Assembly: GCA_020444515.1 (NCBI GenBank)
Contig: JAHLKX010000008.1
Coordinates: 124,001-188,000 of the forward strand
DNA length: 64,000 nt
Direction of reading: 5' to 3'
DNA from: Bacteroidota bacterium
GTDB taxonomy: Bacteria; Bacteroidota; Bacteroidia; Bacteroidales; JAADJA01
Below, piece by piece: positions 7,991 through 15,248 of the stretch. Every line of letters starts with the position of its first letter. Positions within the stretch are counted from its first letter, which is position 1. The notes under the pieces are model-generated. The model worked only from the letters and a program-made list of their open reading frames with translations. It searched no databases and was not told where the DNA came from. Position numbers and translations under genes: made by a program.

Positions 7991-8683
7991 ATGAAAAGGT
8001 TTTTGATCATGACTCATAAAATATTCTTTGTAATTTCCTTCCTGATGATCACCATTGTGATTTCAGTCAATGGTCAATCCTTTTTACAAATCAATTATGG
8101 TGCATCCATACCATCCGGAACCTTTGGAGAGGACACAGAACTTCTGAGCAGTGGACATGCACAAACGGGTTTGGGACTGCAAGCCGAATGGTATCATATG
8201 GTATTCAAGCCAGTGGGCTTTGGCCTGCATTATTCCTTCAGCTTTAATAGCGCAGATTTTTTACGAACCGGTTACCGTTATGCTGAAACCTACTCCAACA
8301 TGGTTGCAGGGAAATACAGTATGCATGATGTTGCCGCCTTATTTCTATTAAAAGCCTATAGCAGTGACTTTATCATGACCAACATCAGGTTTATGGGCGG
8401 GACTTCTTTTATTACTTATCCTGAAGTGAATAAAAGGTTTTACGAAAATGATGTCCTCATGAATGAAGAGGTCCTCATAGGCAAGGAATACCGGCAAAAA
8501 TTCATGTTCGGGCTGGGCATTGGCTTCCGTTATGCTGTATCCTATCAGACTGGCATAACCGTTACGGTTGATTATCAAAACAGGTTAGGCGGGCAATCCG
8601 CACAGGAAGTTGCAGGACGAGACTACAACATCGAGCAGATCTTTGTTTTACTGGGAATCGATTTTCAGTTAGGCAAAAAATAA
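7991..8683 (+). CDS. Outer-membrane beta-barrel-like protein
   Basis: 230 residues with an N-terminal signal peptide (hydrophobic FFVISFLMITIVISV, likely cut after VNG or near GQS). Alternating amphipathic strands rich in Tyr, Phe and Gly follow, ending in a strand-like VLLGIDFQLGKK. This is the pattern of small Bacteroidota outer-membrane barrels (PorT/OmpA-barrel-like), but I do not recognise a named family. An ATG at 8009 gives an equally good signal peptide. A promoter-like TTG-18-TATTTTTA ends at 7987, so the 7991 start would make the mRNA nearly leaderless. It ends 21 bases before the sigma factor gene on the same strand, so the two are probably co-transcribed. Confidence 0.75.
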   Translation: MKRFLIMTHKIFFVISFLMITIVISVNGQSFLQINYGASIPSGTFGEDTELLSSGHAQTGLGLQAEWYHMVFKPVGFGLHYSFSFNSADFLRTGYRYAETYSNMVAGKYSMHDVAALFLLKAYSSDFIMTNIRFMGGTSFITYPEVNKRFYENDVLMNEEVLIGKEYRQKFMFGLGIGFRYAVSYQTGITVTVDYQNRLGGQSAQEVAGRDYNIEQIFVLLGIDFQLGKK

Positions 8684-8704
8684 AATCGGACCAATACAAT
8701 TGTC

Positions 8705-9121
8705 ATGTCGGAACCATCTCCCGAAACAAAAAAAATAATCGCTAAACTCTTTAACGAACATTCCGATTTTTTATACAATTATACCATTACCCGTGTCAAT
8801 GATGAATCACTGGCCGAAGACCTGGTTCAGGAAACTTTTATTTCTGCACTTAACAATTATGAATCGTTTAAAGGAAACAGTAAAACTTCTACCTGGCTCA
8901 TTGCCATCCTGAAAAATAAAATCATTGACTTCTACAGAAAAAAAGTCCGTGAATACCATAAAGAGAGTCTGGATGATCTGCAGTCGACTGATGAATATTT
9001 TGATGAAAAAGGGCACTGGAAAAAGGACAATCTGCCCGGGCCCTGGAAATTCAGCTCAATGGATGAGCTGGATCGGAGTGAGTTCTATGAAGTGTTGCGA
9101 CGTTGCCTGCTGCGCCTTTAA
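8705..9121 (+). CDS. ECF-type sigma factor, N-terminal part (region 2), ending at an in-frame TAA
   Basis: The 138-residue product contains sigma-70 region 2: LYNYTITRVNDESLAEDLVQ near 23-42, then ETFISALNNYESF, STWLIAILKNKIIDFYRK near 62-79. The linker includes FDEKGHW (99-105), typical of one ECF group. Translation stops at TAA 9119-9121 just before region 4, yet the same frame continues with an intact region 4 to 9283 (next entry). As written, the protein keeps the core-binding and -10 recognition region but lacks -35 recognition. Either the stop is a sequencing or assembly error, or the gene is disrupted, or two halves are made separately. A small zinc anti-sigma gene follows. It probably controls the metallophore operon starting at 9709. 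Confidence 0.8.
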   Translation: MSEPSPETKKIIAKLFNEHSDFLYNYTITRVNDESLAEDLVQETFISALNNYESFKGNSKTSTWLIAILKNKIIDFYRKKVREYHKESLDDLQSTDEYFDEKGHWKKDNLPGPWKFSSMDELDRSEFYEVLRRCLLRL

Positions 9122-9283
9122 GAAATCCAAAGGATCGCTTTTGTCATGAAACACCTGGATGATGTTGATACCGATGAAATATGTAAGGAACTTGACATAA
9201 CGGCGTCGAACTATTGGGTGATCATTCACAGGGCCAAATTGCAATTGCGCGACTGCCTTGAGAAAAACTGGATAAAAGCTTAG
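9122..9283 (+). pseudogene. Sigma factor region 4, same frame, cut off by the TAA at 9119
   Basis: After the stop the same reading frame gives EIQRIAFVMKHLDDVDTDEI and then a helix-turn-helix (KELDITASNYWVIIHRAKLQ) ending LRDCLEKNW: a complete ECF sigma region 4 with the SNxWVxxHRAxxxLRxCLE pattern. There is no frame change; only one codon interrupts it. A single base change from AAA, CAA or GAA would produce the TAA. An internal ATG at 9146 could in principle start a 45-residue region-4 peptide, but nothing upstream marks it as a real start. Together with 8705-9121 it makes a full-length gene of 8705-9283. Confidence 0.75.
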
Positions 9284-9286
9284 TCT

Positions 9287-9529
9287 ATGAAAAAAATAAT
9301 GATCAACTGTAAAGAAGCTACAGAAATGGTCGTAAAACAACATTCGGAACATCTCGCTGTATGGGACAGGATGCGATTGTGGATGCACCTGGCCATGTGC
9401 CGGTTTTGTGCCTTATTTTCCAGACAAAATAAACTCATGGATGAATTAACGGGCAACCTTGACAAGTCCATGTCAATAAACATGCCTGAAGCCTCAAAAT
9501 CCAAAGTCCTCGAAGAACTTCAAAAATAA
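9287..9529 (+). CDS. Small zinc-binding (ZAS-type) anti-sigma factor
   Basis: 80 residues, starting 4 bases after the end of the sigma frame. It has the anti-sigma zinc motif H34-x3-C38-x2-C41 (HLAMCRFC), with Cys8 upstream in NCKEATEMV as the likely fourth ligand, as in zf-HC2/RsrA-type anti-sigma factors. No transmembrane segment is present, so it would be cytoplasmic, and thiol or metal sensing through the zinc site is plausible. The position next to an ECF sigma and upstream of a metallophore operon supports the role. It ends in a terminator at 9553. Confidence 0.75.
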   Translation: MKKIMINCKEATEMVVKQHSEHLAVWDRMRLWMHLAMCRFCALFSRQNKLMDELTGNLDKSMSINMPEASKSKVLEELQK

Positions 9530-9552
9530 CATTTCTTTAACATATACACAGA

Positions 9553-9573
9553 AGCCCCGGTCAGGGGCTTTTC
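9553..9573 (+). terminator. Rho-independent terminator after the anti-sigma gene
   Basis: AGCCCC (9553-9558), loop GGTCA, GGGGCT (9564-9569), then TTTTCT. It separates sigma/anti-sigma transcription from the precursor operon. Confidence 0.85.
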
Positions 9574-9619
9574 TATTTGATAATCAATATTGTTACTACC
9601 TCCTGGAAGATCTTATTTA

Positions 9620-9672
9620 GAACATTTCAAAATAATAATCGTTCATTTTGTAAGGACGGGTTATCAAGCCCG
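9620..9672 (+). promoter_or_regulatory. Candidate ECF-type promoter and 5' hairpin of the metallophore operon
   Basis: GAAC at 9620-9623 and CGTT at 9640-9643 are separated by 16 bases, the general -35/-10 pattern of ECF sigma factors (AAC core, CGT core). No exact TAnnTTTG/TTG pair is present in this 135-base gap. Just downstream, CGGGTT (9657-9662) and AGCCCG (9667-9672) can form a hairpin with a 4-base loop in the 5' untranslated region. Control by the sigma factor at 8705 is inferred. Confidence 0.4.
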
Positions 9673-9708
9673 ACTAAAACTCCGAATTTAAATTAAAATT
9701 TTTTAACC

Positions 9709-10146
9709 ATGAATGACAAAAAGAAAAACAACAAAGTAAAGAACATTATCCTAACTGGTTCTATTGTAGCCGGTTCTGTTCTTGGACTTAATACATTGAA
9801 TGCAAGTACCACCCAAACATTTCGATACAGTGACCTGGGATCAGGTGGAGAACTCAGGAGTGAACTCCTGAAAAGTGATGCCACTGATATGCGCGCCATT
9901 GACCTGAGTTGCGGAGAAAATAAAGATGCTAAGGCCAAGGATGCCAAAGCCAAAGACGCGAAATCAAAAGATGCAAAATGTGGTGAAGGTAAATGCGGAG
10001 AAAAGAAAGATGCAAAAGCGAAAGACGCAAAAGCCGTTGACGCAAAAAGTACCGATAAAAAAGCTGACGCTAAGGATGCCAAAGCCACCACTGATGAAAG
10101 CAAATCAAAAGAAGCCAAATGTGGTGAAGGTAAATGCGGAGAATAA
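9709..10146 (+). CDS. hvfA: Secreted EGKCG-type RiPP metallophore precursor (HvfA/bufferin-like)
   Basis: 145 residues. The signal peptide has a Lys-rich start, a hydrophobic stretch at 12-30 and a likely cut after LNA (32). The mature part is low-complexity, made of KDAK/KAKDA repeats with five cysteines. C68 stands in SCGE; C91/C96 and C138/C143 lie in two identical CGEGKCGE blocks. EGKCG is the motif that HvfB/HvfC-type enzymes convert to copper-binding oxazolone/thioamide groups in Haemophilus HvfA, and related Cys sites are modified in bufferins. A DUF692 and a DUF2063 gene follow, completing the ABC set. The expected role is periplasmic copper (or other soft metal) binding. The modification and metal are known from the family and not visible here. 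Confidence 0.82.
   Translation: MNDKKKNNKVKNIILTGSIVAGSVLGLNTLNASTTQTFRYSDLGSGGELRSELLKSDATDMRAIDLSCGENKDAKAKDAKAKDAKSKDAKCGEGKCGEKKDAKAKDAKAVDAKSTDKKADAKDAKATTDESKSKEAKCGEGKCGE
9976..10143 (+). repeat. Two identical 27-bp direct repeats coding the CGEGKCGE cores
   Basis: Positions 9976-10002 and 10117-10143 are identical over 27 bases, while the KDAK-type spacers between them are degenerate. This suggests recent duplication or gene conversion of the core block. Confidence 0.85.
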
Positions 10147-10199
10147 TCAAAAACTGACTGAAGTACCGGTAGGTTGATCCGACCGGTACCTCTTAAATT

Positions 10200-11060
10200 A
10201 TGATGAAAAAACAAATAGGCATCGGTTTCAGAAAAGACTTCGCAGAAGACTTTTTGTCAGGCAATTCCCTCCAACCGACTTTTATAGAATTGGCCCCGGA
10301 AAACTGGATGGGTATCGGTGGATACTGGAAAAAAATATTGCAGGAAGTAGCTGAAAAATATCCGATAACTTCGCACGGTTTATCCCTTTCCATCGGAAGC
10401 CCGGAAGACATTGACCGGGATTTTCTGAAGCAGGTGAAGAACTTTATTAAAACTTACAATATCCAGATCTATTCTGAGCACCTGAGCTATAGCAAATGCG
10501 ACAATGCTCACCTGTACGATCTGTTGCCCATTCCTTTTCGGGAAGATGCGGTTCACCATATCTCGAAACGGATCCGGGAAGTCCAGGATTTCCTGGGCAT
10601 GAAATTAGCCATTGAAAATGTATCTTATTATACACCCGTGGCAGCCGAAATGAGTGAAATTGAATTTATCAACGCCATTGTGGATGAATCGGATTGCAAT
10701 CTGCTCCTGGATGTAAACAATGTATATGTCAATGCCTTTAATCATCAATATGATGCAAAGGAATTCATTCAAAAACTACCTTTAAACAAGGTTGCTTACA
10801 TACATATGGCGGGCCATGAGCAGGTTGAACCCGACCTGATCATCGATACCCATGGTCAGGATATCATCGATCCGGTTTATGAACTGTTCGATTTTACCAC
10901 ACAACTGATCCAACCGGTACCGGTGTTACTGGAACGCGATTTCAATATCCCGGAACTCGATCATTTACAGGCAGAGATGGACCACCTGGAATACATCACC
11001 GACAAGAACTGGAAAAAACTTTATGCCACTGAAAAAATTCACACAGCAACAACAGTCTGA
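10200..11060 (+). CDS. hvfB: MNIO family RiPP maturase (DUF692, HvfB/BufB-like)
   Basis: 286 residues of the DUF692 TIM-barrel family of multinuclear non-heme iron-dependent oxidative enzymes. Expected iron ligands are in place: His59 (SHGLSLSIG), Glu93 (YSEHLSY), Glu139/Asn140 (LAIENVSYY), Asp171 (LLLDVNNVYVN), His202 and His206 (YIHMAGHE), Asp216/His218 (DTHG) and Glu245 (LLERDF). The enzyme oxidatively rearranges precursor cysteines, here presumably the EGKCG cores of the gene 53 bases upstream. Translation may begin at either of the two adjacent ATGs. Its 3' end overlaps the start of the DUF2063 gene by 38 bases in another frame, indicating coupled expression. Confidence 0.9.
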   Translation: MMKKQIGIGFRKDFAEDFLSGNSLQPTFIELAPENWMGIGGYWKKILQEVAEKYPITSHGLSLSIGSPEDIDRDFLKQVKNFIKTYNIQIYSEHLSYSKCDNAHLYDLLPIPFREDAVHHISKRIREVQDFLGMKLAIENVSYYTPVAAEMSEIEFINAIVDESDCNLLLDVNNVYVNAFNHQYDAKEFIQKLPLNKVAYIHMAGHEQVEPDLIIDTHGQDIIDPVYELFDFTTQLIQPVPVLLERDFNIPELDHLQAEMDHLEYITDKNWKKLYATEKIHTATTV

Positions 11061-11775
11061 CCTGGCGGGTTACTGTCGGACCAATGAATTGCATGAAGAC
11101 CTTCAGGTGAGAAGGGAACGGGTACACCATTACCGGAGGCTTGTGTTTAACGTGGTAAACGACAGCCTTCAATCAGCTTTTCCCCTCACCAAAAATTTAC
11201 TTGAGGATAAAATATGGGATCAACTGGTTCATCAGTTTTTTTCAGCATATAAACCTCAATCCCCGCAGGTTTGGAAAATGCCGGGTGAATTTTACGAATG
11301 GTTCTCTGAGTCGGAGCAACCCTTGCGGGGAGAATTTCCATTCATTGATGAGTTGCTGCAGTTTGAATGGATGGAGGTGGTGCTATTCATGATGGAAGAT
11401 ATTCCTTACCCGGAGAGTCAGAAAGAAGGCAACTGGATGGATTCAACCATCGCCACCAATCCTGAATTCAGGATCATTCAAACCAATTATCCGGTTCACT
11501 TAAGAAAAGCAGCGACCATTCAGGATGCCGATAAAGGTGACTATTTCATCCTGATGTTTCGCGAAAAAGATACCGGGAGGATCCAATTCATGGACCTCTC
11601 CCCCTTCTTTGCTGTTGTTGTTGACAACATCGCCCATGGCGCTGATCTCCGTTCCGTTTTGCTGGCCTTGCAAGAACAAATGCCGCAAACCTCATTGTTG
11701 GAGCTTCAGGAAAACACGATCCCTTTACTTGAAAAGCTGAAGGATAAAGGATTTATTACCGGGTTTAAAGAATAG
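11023..11775 (+). CDS. hvfC: MNIO partner protein (DUF2063, HvfC/BufC-like)
   Basis: 250 residues with the DUF2063 N-terminal domain: YRRLVFNVVNDSLQSAFPLTKNLL near residues 38-61, and further on the FPFIDELLQFEWMEV segment near 105. It then has a C-terminal domain of mixed beta and helix. In known HvfBC and BufBC pairs this protein binds the precursor and forms a complex with the iron enzyme. The start at 11023 lies inside the end of the DUF692 gene, and no alternative downstream Met fits the conserved N-terminus. It is the last gene of the cluster; no DoxX or exporter gene follows, and no clear terminator is visible in the 129-base gap after it. Confidence 0.88.
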   Translation: MPLKKFTQQQQSDLAGYCRTNELHEDLQVRRERVHHYRRLVFNVVNDSLQSAFPLTKNLLEDKIWDQLVHQFFSAYKPQSPQVWKMPGEFYEWFSESEQPLRGEFPFIDELLQFEWMEVVLFMMEDIPYPESQKEGNWMDSTIATNPEFRIIQTNYPVHLRKAATIQDADKGDYFILMFREKDTGRIQFMDLSPFFAVVVDNIAHGADLRSVLLALQEQMPQTSLLELQENTIPLLEKLKDKGFITGFKE

Positions 11776-11904
11776 TTATTTTTTCAATCACACATTCAAT
11801 CATACCAAAACTTTGAACTTTGCGTTTTATCCGTTGTTTGTAAAAAACAATACATTATTCATCATCGAATATTACATGATTGACACCCCTTCAAATCCAT
11901 TACG

Positions 11905-12564
11905 ATGAATCCGAAAATGCTCTTCATCCTCATTCTATCGATCATTACTACGCTATTTCATAGAGATTCCGATCCGGACAATCCTGAATGGGAATTGGCC
12001 AAAGAAGAAGACGGTATTAAAGTTTATACACGATATATTAAAGACTCGGAGATCAGGGCTTTTCGTGCAGAGGCCCTCATGGAAGGGAAACTATCTGCTT
12101 TTGTCAGTGTATTTAAAGATGTTGAAAATTTTCCCAAATTGTTTTCCAACAATCAGTACTCTTCGATCATAGAGATGCAGGACACCATTCAATGGCACTA
12201 TGTTATAACAAACGTACCATGGCCATTAAGTGACCGGGATGGCATTTATACCTATTCTTATAAACAGAACTACCAAAACAAGGTGGTAATGATAAACATT
12301 GCAGCAGACCCGGACCGATTACCTGAAAATGAAGGATTGATCAGAATACGAAAAGTAACCGGTCAGTGGATTTTCGAACCGGTAGATGTCAATAAAGTAA
12401 TGGTCACGCTGGAATTGCATGCCGAACCCGGCGGTTCGATCCCGGGCTGGATTGCCAATATGTTCATTGTGGATTCACCAGTCAAGGACTTCAAGAGATT
12501 ACGGGAACGGGTCCAATTGGATCAGTACAAGGATAAGAAATACGATTTCCTTGTGGAGTATTGA
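11905..12564 (+). CDS. START-domain lipid-binding-like protein
   Basis: 219 residues. A signal-peptide-like hydrophobic start (MLFILILSIITTLF) is followed by a START/SRPBCC-fold domain. Recognisable parts are WELAKEEDGIKVYTR, the ENFPKLFSN region, the YVITNVPWPLSDRD motif characteristic of START proteins, and GSIPGWIANMFIVDSPVKDF in the C-terminal lid helix. The family binds hydrophobic ligands in a deep cavity; the ligand here is unknown. It is probably exported. It follows the metallophore operon on the same strand, but 129 bases separate them and no functional link is evident. Confidence 0.8.
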   Translation: MNPKMLFILILSIITTLFHRDSDPDNPEWELAKEEDGIKVYTRYIKDSEIRAFRAEALMEGKLSAFVSVFKDVENFPKLFSNNQYSSIIEMQDTIQWHYVITNVPWPLSDRDGIYTYSYKQNYQNKVVMINIAADPDRLPENEGLIRIRKVTGQWIFEPVDVNKVMVTLELHAEPGGSIPGWIANMFIVDSPVKDFKRLRERVQLDQYKDKKYDFLVEY

Positions 12565-12590
12565 TCATTTCATGAAAAGACTGAAGACCT

Positions 12591-12620
12591 TTTTATAACT
12601 GCAGAAAAGGTTTAATTTTG
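12591..12620 (+). promoter_or_regulatory. Promoter of the SUI1-like gene
   Basis: TAATTTTG at 12613-12620 matches TAnnTTTG exactly; a T-run at 12591-12594 occupies the -33 position without a TTG. A TTG codon at 12618 that opens the longest reading frame is part of this element, so translation must begin further on. Confidence 0.55.
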
Positions 12621-12638
12621 CGATCAAATTGTATGCAC

Positions 12639-12983
12639 ATGGCAAAAGACTGGAAAGAACGGCTGGGTGTTGTGTATTCAACCAATCCAGATTTCCAATA
12701 TGAGCGTGATCATCAAGCGGAAGAGGAGACACTACCACCCGGGCAACAAAAGCTGATCATAAGCCTGGATAAACGAAACCGAAAGGGTAAAGCCGTAACT
12801 CTGGTGACCGGTTTTATCGGAAAGGAGGAAGACCTGAAAGCCCTGGGTAAATTGCTAAAATCCAAATGCGGAGTAGGTGGTAGTGTAAAAGAAGGCGATG
12901 TCCTTATACAGGGAGATTTCAGGGATAAAGTAGTGGACCTTTTGCAAAATGAGGGTTATAATGTCAAACGTTCCGGAGGATAA
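12639..12983 (+). CDS. SUI1/eIF1-like translation initiation factor (YciH family)
   Basis: 114 residues. Family features are the N-terminal [16 protein letters not shown], the basic strand [17 protein letters not shown], the [21 protein letters not shown] core, and the ending [14 protein letters not shown]. Bacterial homologues resemble eukaryotic eIF1 and can act on start-codon selection in vitro; the physiological role is poorly known. The frame is open back to a TTG at 12618, but that codon lies in the -7 promoter element; ATG 12633 or 12639 remain, and [10 protein letters not shown] fits best. The ATP-grasp gene follows 3 bases later and is probably co-transcribed. Confidence 0.9.
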   Translation: MAKDWKERLGVVYSTNPDFQYERDHQAEEETLPPGQQKLIISLDKRNRKGKAVTLVTGFIGKEEDLKALGKLLKSKCGVGGSVKEGDVLIQGDFRDKVVDLLQNEGYNVKRSGG

Positions 12984-12986
12984 ACC

Positions 12987-14162
12987 ATGTTCATTCTTGA
13001 TCTGCCTTATGTTTCTGATTTTTTGCGGGATACCGTCATTCAATACCAGATACCGGTATTAAAAACGCCTCAAACCAGGCAGCTCGGGTTAAATGGAGAA
13101 ATCCGGTACTGGGACATTTCCAGTGCCATTGAATATTTCAAACTAGAGGACTACCCCGGCATTTACTCCAATTCCGAAAATGCCATTGAATGGGTGGCAA
13201 AATATCTGCCTGAATCCGGCCTTACCGAACAAATCGAATTATTTAAAAACAAGATCAGGTTCAGGGAATTGTTGCAGTCAATGCATCCTGAATTTTACTT
13301 CAACTCTATTCCTTTTGTGGGCCTGGATGATTTGGATATAACCCCAATACCAAAACCGTTCATCATCAAACCGTCTGTTGGCTTTTTCAGCCTGGGGGTC
13401 TATAAGGTTTTCGAAAATGATGAATGGGATTCCATCAAGTTACAGATAAAAAATGAGGTAACCCGCATCAAACAGGTTTATCCGGCTAAGGTGCTCGATA
13501 CAACCACATTTATCATCGAACAAAACATCGAAGGTGATGAATATGCTTTTGATGCTTATTTCGATGATCAGGGAAATGCAGTGATCCTGAGCCTGCTAAA
13601 ACACCTGTATGCATCAGATGGAGATGTGAGCGACCGGGTGTATATTTCAAGTAAATCAATTATTGAGGATAAACTAAGAACTTTTGAAGCCTATCTGGAT
13701 AAAATAGGGAAGCTGGCCGGGCTGAGGAATTTTCCACTTCATGTGGAGATCAGGGTAGATACTGATGGCACCATCCGGCCCATTGAAATCAATCCCATGC
13801 GATTCGGGGGCTGGTGCACCACAGCCGATATGACCTGGTTTGCTTACGGACTGAATCCATACAAAGCCTTTTATTTAAGAGAAAAACCCGATTGGGAAAC
13901 CCTGCTGAAAGACAAGGAAGGTTTGATCTACAGCAACATCGTTCTTACCAACTCCACGGGACATGATGTAAAAAATATTGATTCATTCAACTATGAAAGG
14001 CTATTGGAGCGATTTGAACATCCCCTCGAACTGAGAAAGGCAGATTTCAAGAATTACCTCATCTTCGGGTTTTTATTTGCGAAAACCAATGAAGCCAATT
14101 TTTCGGAATTGGAATGGATCCTGAAGGACGATCTGAAAGCATTTATCCAACTTTCAACCTGA
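12987..14162 (+). CDS. ATP-grasp domain protein
   Basis: 391 residues with an ATP-grasp fold from about residue 85. Visible elements are the lysine strand KPFIIKPSVGFFSLGVYKV, the EQNIEGDEYAFDAYFDD strand that includes acidic Mg-binding residues, and HVEIRVDTDGTIRPIEINPMRFGG, the usual metal-binding E-I-N ending of the active site. Such proteins ligate a carboxylate to an amine using ATP; the substrate is unknown. The N-terminal about 80 residues are unlike a standard pre-ATP-grasp domain. It starts 3 bases after the SUI1-like gene and its stop codon is one base from that of the convergent radical SAM gene. Confidence 0.85.
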   Translation: MFILDLPYVSDFLRDTVIQYQIPVLKTPQTRQLGLNGEIRYWDISSAIEYFKLEDYPGIYSNSENAIEWVAKYLPESGLTEQIELFKNKIRFRELLQSMHPEFYFNSIPFVGLDDLDITPIPKPFIIKPSVGFFSLGVYKVFENDEWDSIKLQIKNEVTRIKQVYPAKVLDTTTFIIEQNIEGDEYAFDAYFDDQGNAVILSLLKHLYASDGDVSDRVYISSKSIIEDKLRTFEAYLDKIGKLAGLRNFPLHVEIRVDTDGTIRPIEINPMRFGGWCTTADMTWFAYGLNPYKAFYLREKPDWETLLKDKEGLIYSNIVLTNSTGHDVKNIDSFNYERLLERFEHPLELRKADFKNYLIFGFLFAKTNEANFSELEWILKDDLKAFIQLST

Positions 14163-14163
14163 T

Positions 14164-15177
14164 TTAAAGTTTCATTCCTTCGGTGCAATTGGTGCAAATA
14201 TCGATGGATTTGCGGTTGGTGATCACCCGTGTTCGGAAAGCTTTATAGGGTTCACTTTTCCACACGTCATCAAAAGAATGGGTTTTGAGGTCCCCCATTT
14301 GATGGATGGCATCCTTATCAAAACAGCACGGCACGACCAATCCATCCCATGTGATCACACACGAAACCGACATGCGGTAGCACTTGTTCTTAAAATCGTT
14401 TTTAATTTCCCAGGTACCATCATTTTTCTGACGATAACGGCTGTATTTATTATTAACAGGGATCAATGGATTACCATGCTTGTATTCATAAACCTGGGCC
14501 GTTTTTAGCTGAAGCTCATCCACGCCCAACTTTTTGCTCAATGATTTAACATCTTCAATTTGATGCTCATTGGTTCGGAAAACGATAAACTGAAGGATTA
14601 TGTGAGGCGTTTTTGATTTCAATTGCTTCTTCCATTTCACCAGGTTTTCAATCCCATCCAGTACCCTTTGATAACGGCCTCCCACACGATAGGCAGCATA
14701 GGTTTCCTGACCAATGCCATCCAAAGAGACAATGATCCGATCAAGCCCGGATTCAACCGTCTTCCGGGCATTTTCATCATTTAGAAAGTGAGCGTTGGTG
14801 GAAGTGGCGGTATAGATTTTTCGTCTCCCTGCATCCTTTACAATATCAAAAAATGAAGGATTCAAGTAAGGTTCACCCTGGAAATACAGGATCATATACA
14901 TCAGCTTGTTTCCGATTTCATTTACTATTTTTTGATATAAATCGAAAGTCAGCATACCCGTATTTCGCGAAAACTGCCTTAATCCCGACGGACACTCGGG
15001 ACACCTTAAATTACAGGAAGTGGTCGGTTCGATCGAAATACTGAATGGCTTGCCCCATAGCACAGGCTTTTTCAATAAATTGGTAAGATAATAACTCAAT
15101 TGGACAAGGAAGAGGTTCCACAGCCGCACTGGTGTAATTTTTGAAATGATATTGAATGAATCCCTGATATTAGCCAT
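14164..15177 (-). CDS. Radical SAM protein with SPASM-like C-terminus
   Basis: 337 residues. The radical SAM cluster motif is C55-x3-C59-x2-C62 (SCNLRCPEC). The barrel includes YFQGEPYLNP and RIIVSLDGIGQETYAAYRVGG, which read as AdoMet-binding and barrel strands. The C-terminus has a reduced SPASM-type set of cysteines (CYRMSVSC, CVITWDGLVVPCCFD and ICTNC) for an auxiliary Fe-S cluster. Such proteins modify peptides, sugars or cofactors; no small precursor peptide gene is adjacent, so the substrate cannot be named. The hydrophobic segment near residues 20-35 is short and may be a membrane-associated helix. It is transcribed alone, convergent with the ATP-grasp gene. Confidence 0.85.
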   Translation of the reverse strand: MANIRDSFNIISKITPVRLWNLFLVQLSYYLTNLLKKPVLWGKPFSISIEPTTSCNLRCPECPSGLRQFSRNTGMLTFDLYQKIVNEIGNKLMYMILYFQGEPYLNPSFFDIVKDAGRRKIYTATSTNAHFLNDENARKTVESGLDRIIVSLDGIGQETYAAYRVGGRYQRVLDGIENLVKWKKQLKSKTPHIILQFIVFRTNEHQIEDVKSLSKKLGVDELQLKTAQVYEYKHGNPLIPVNNKYSRYRQKNDGTWEIKNDFKNKCYRMSVSCVITWDGLVVPCCFDKDAIHQMGDLKTHSFDDVWKSEPYKAFRTRVITNRKSIDICTNCTEGMKL

Positions 15178-15248
15178 TTTCTAAGTCCATTGTTCCCTTC
15201 AACAAAAACTATTCATTAAACAATAAACAGATGCGGTAGTTTCAAATT

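Noticed and set aside
9119-9121. Reassignment of TAA to an amino acid, since two genes read through TAA
   Set aside because: Many intact genes here (for example yqeY, hvfA, pfkA and dps) end in TAA at their normal C-terminus, so TAA is a genuine stop.
9693-10214. Minus-strand open frame of 173 codons opposite the metallophore precursor
   Set aside because: Its Ala/Ser/Phe repeats are the complement of the KDAK repeats; no start context or family.
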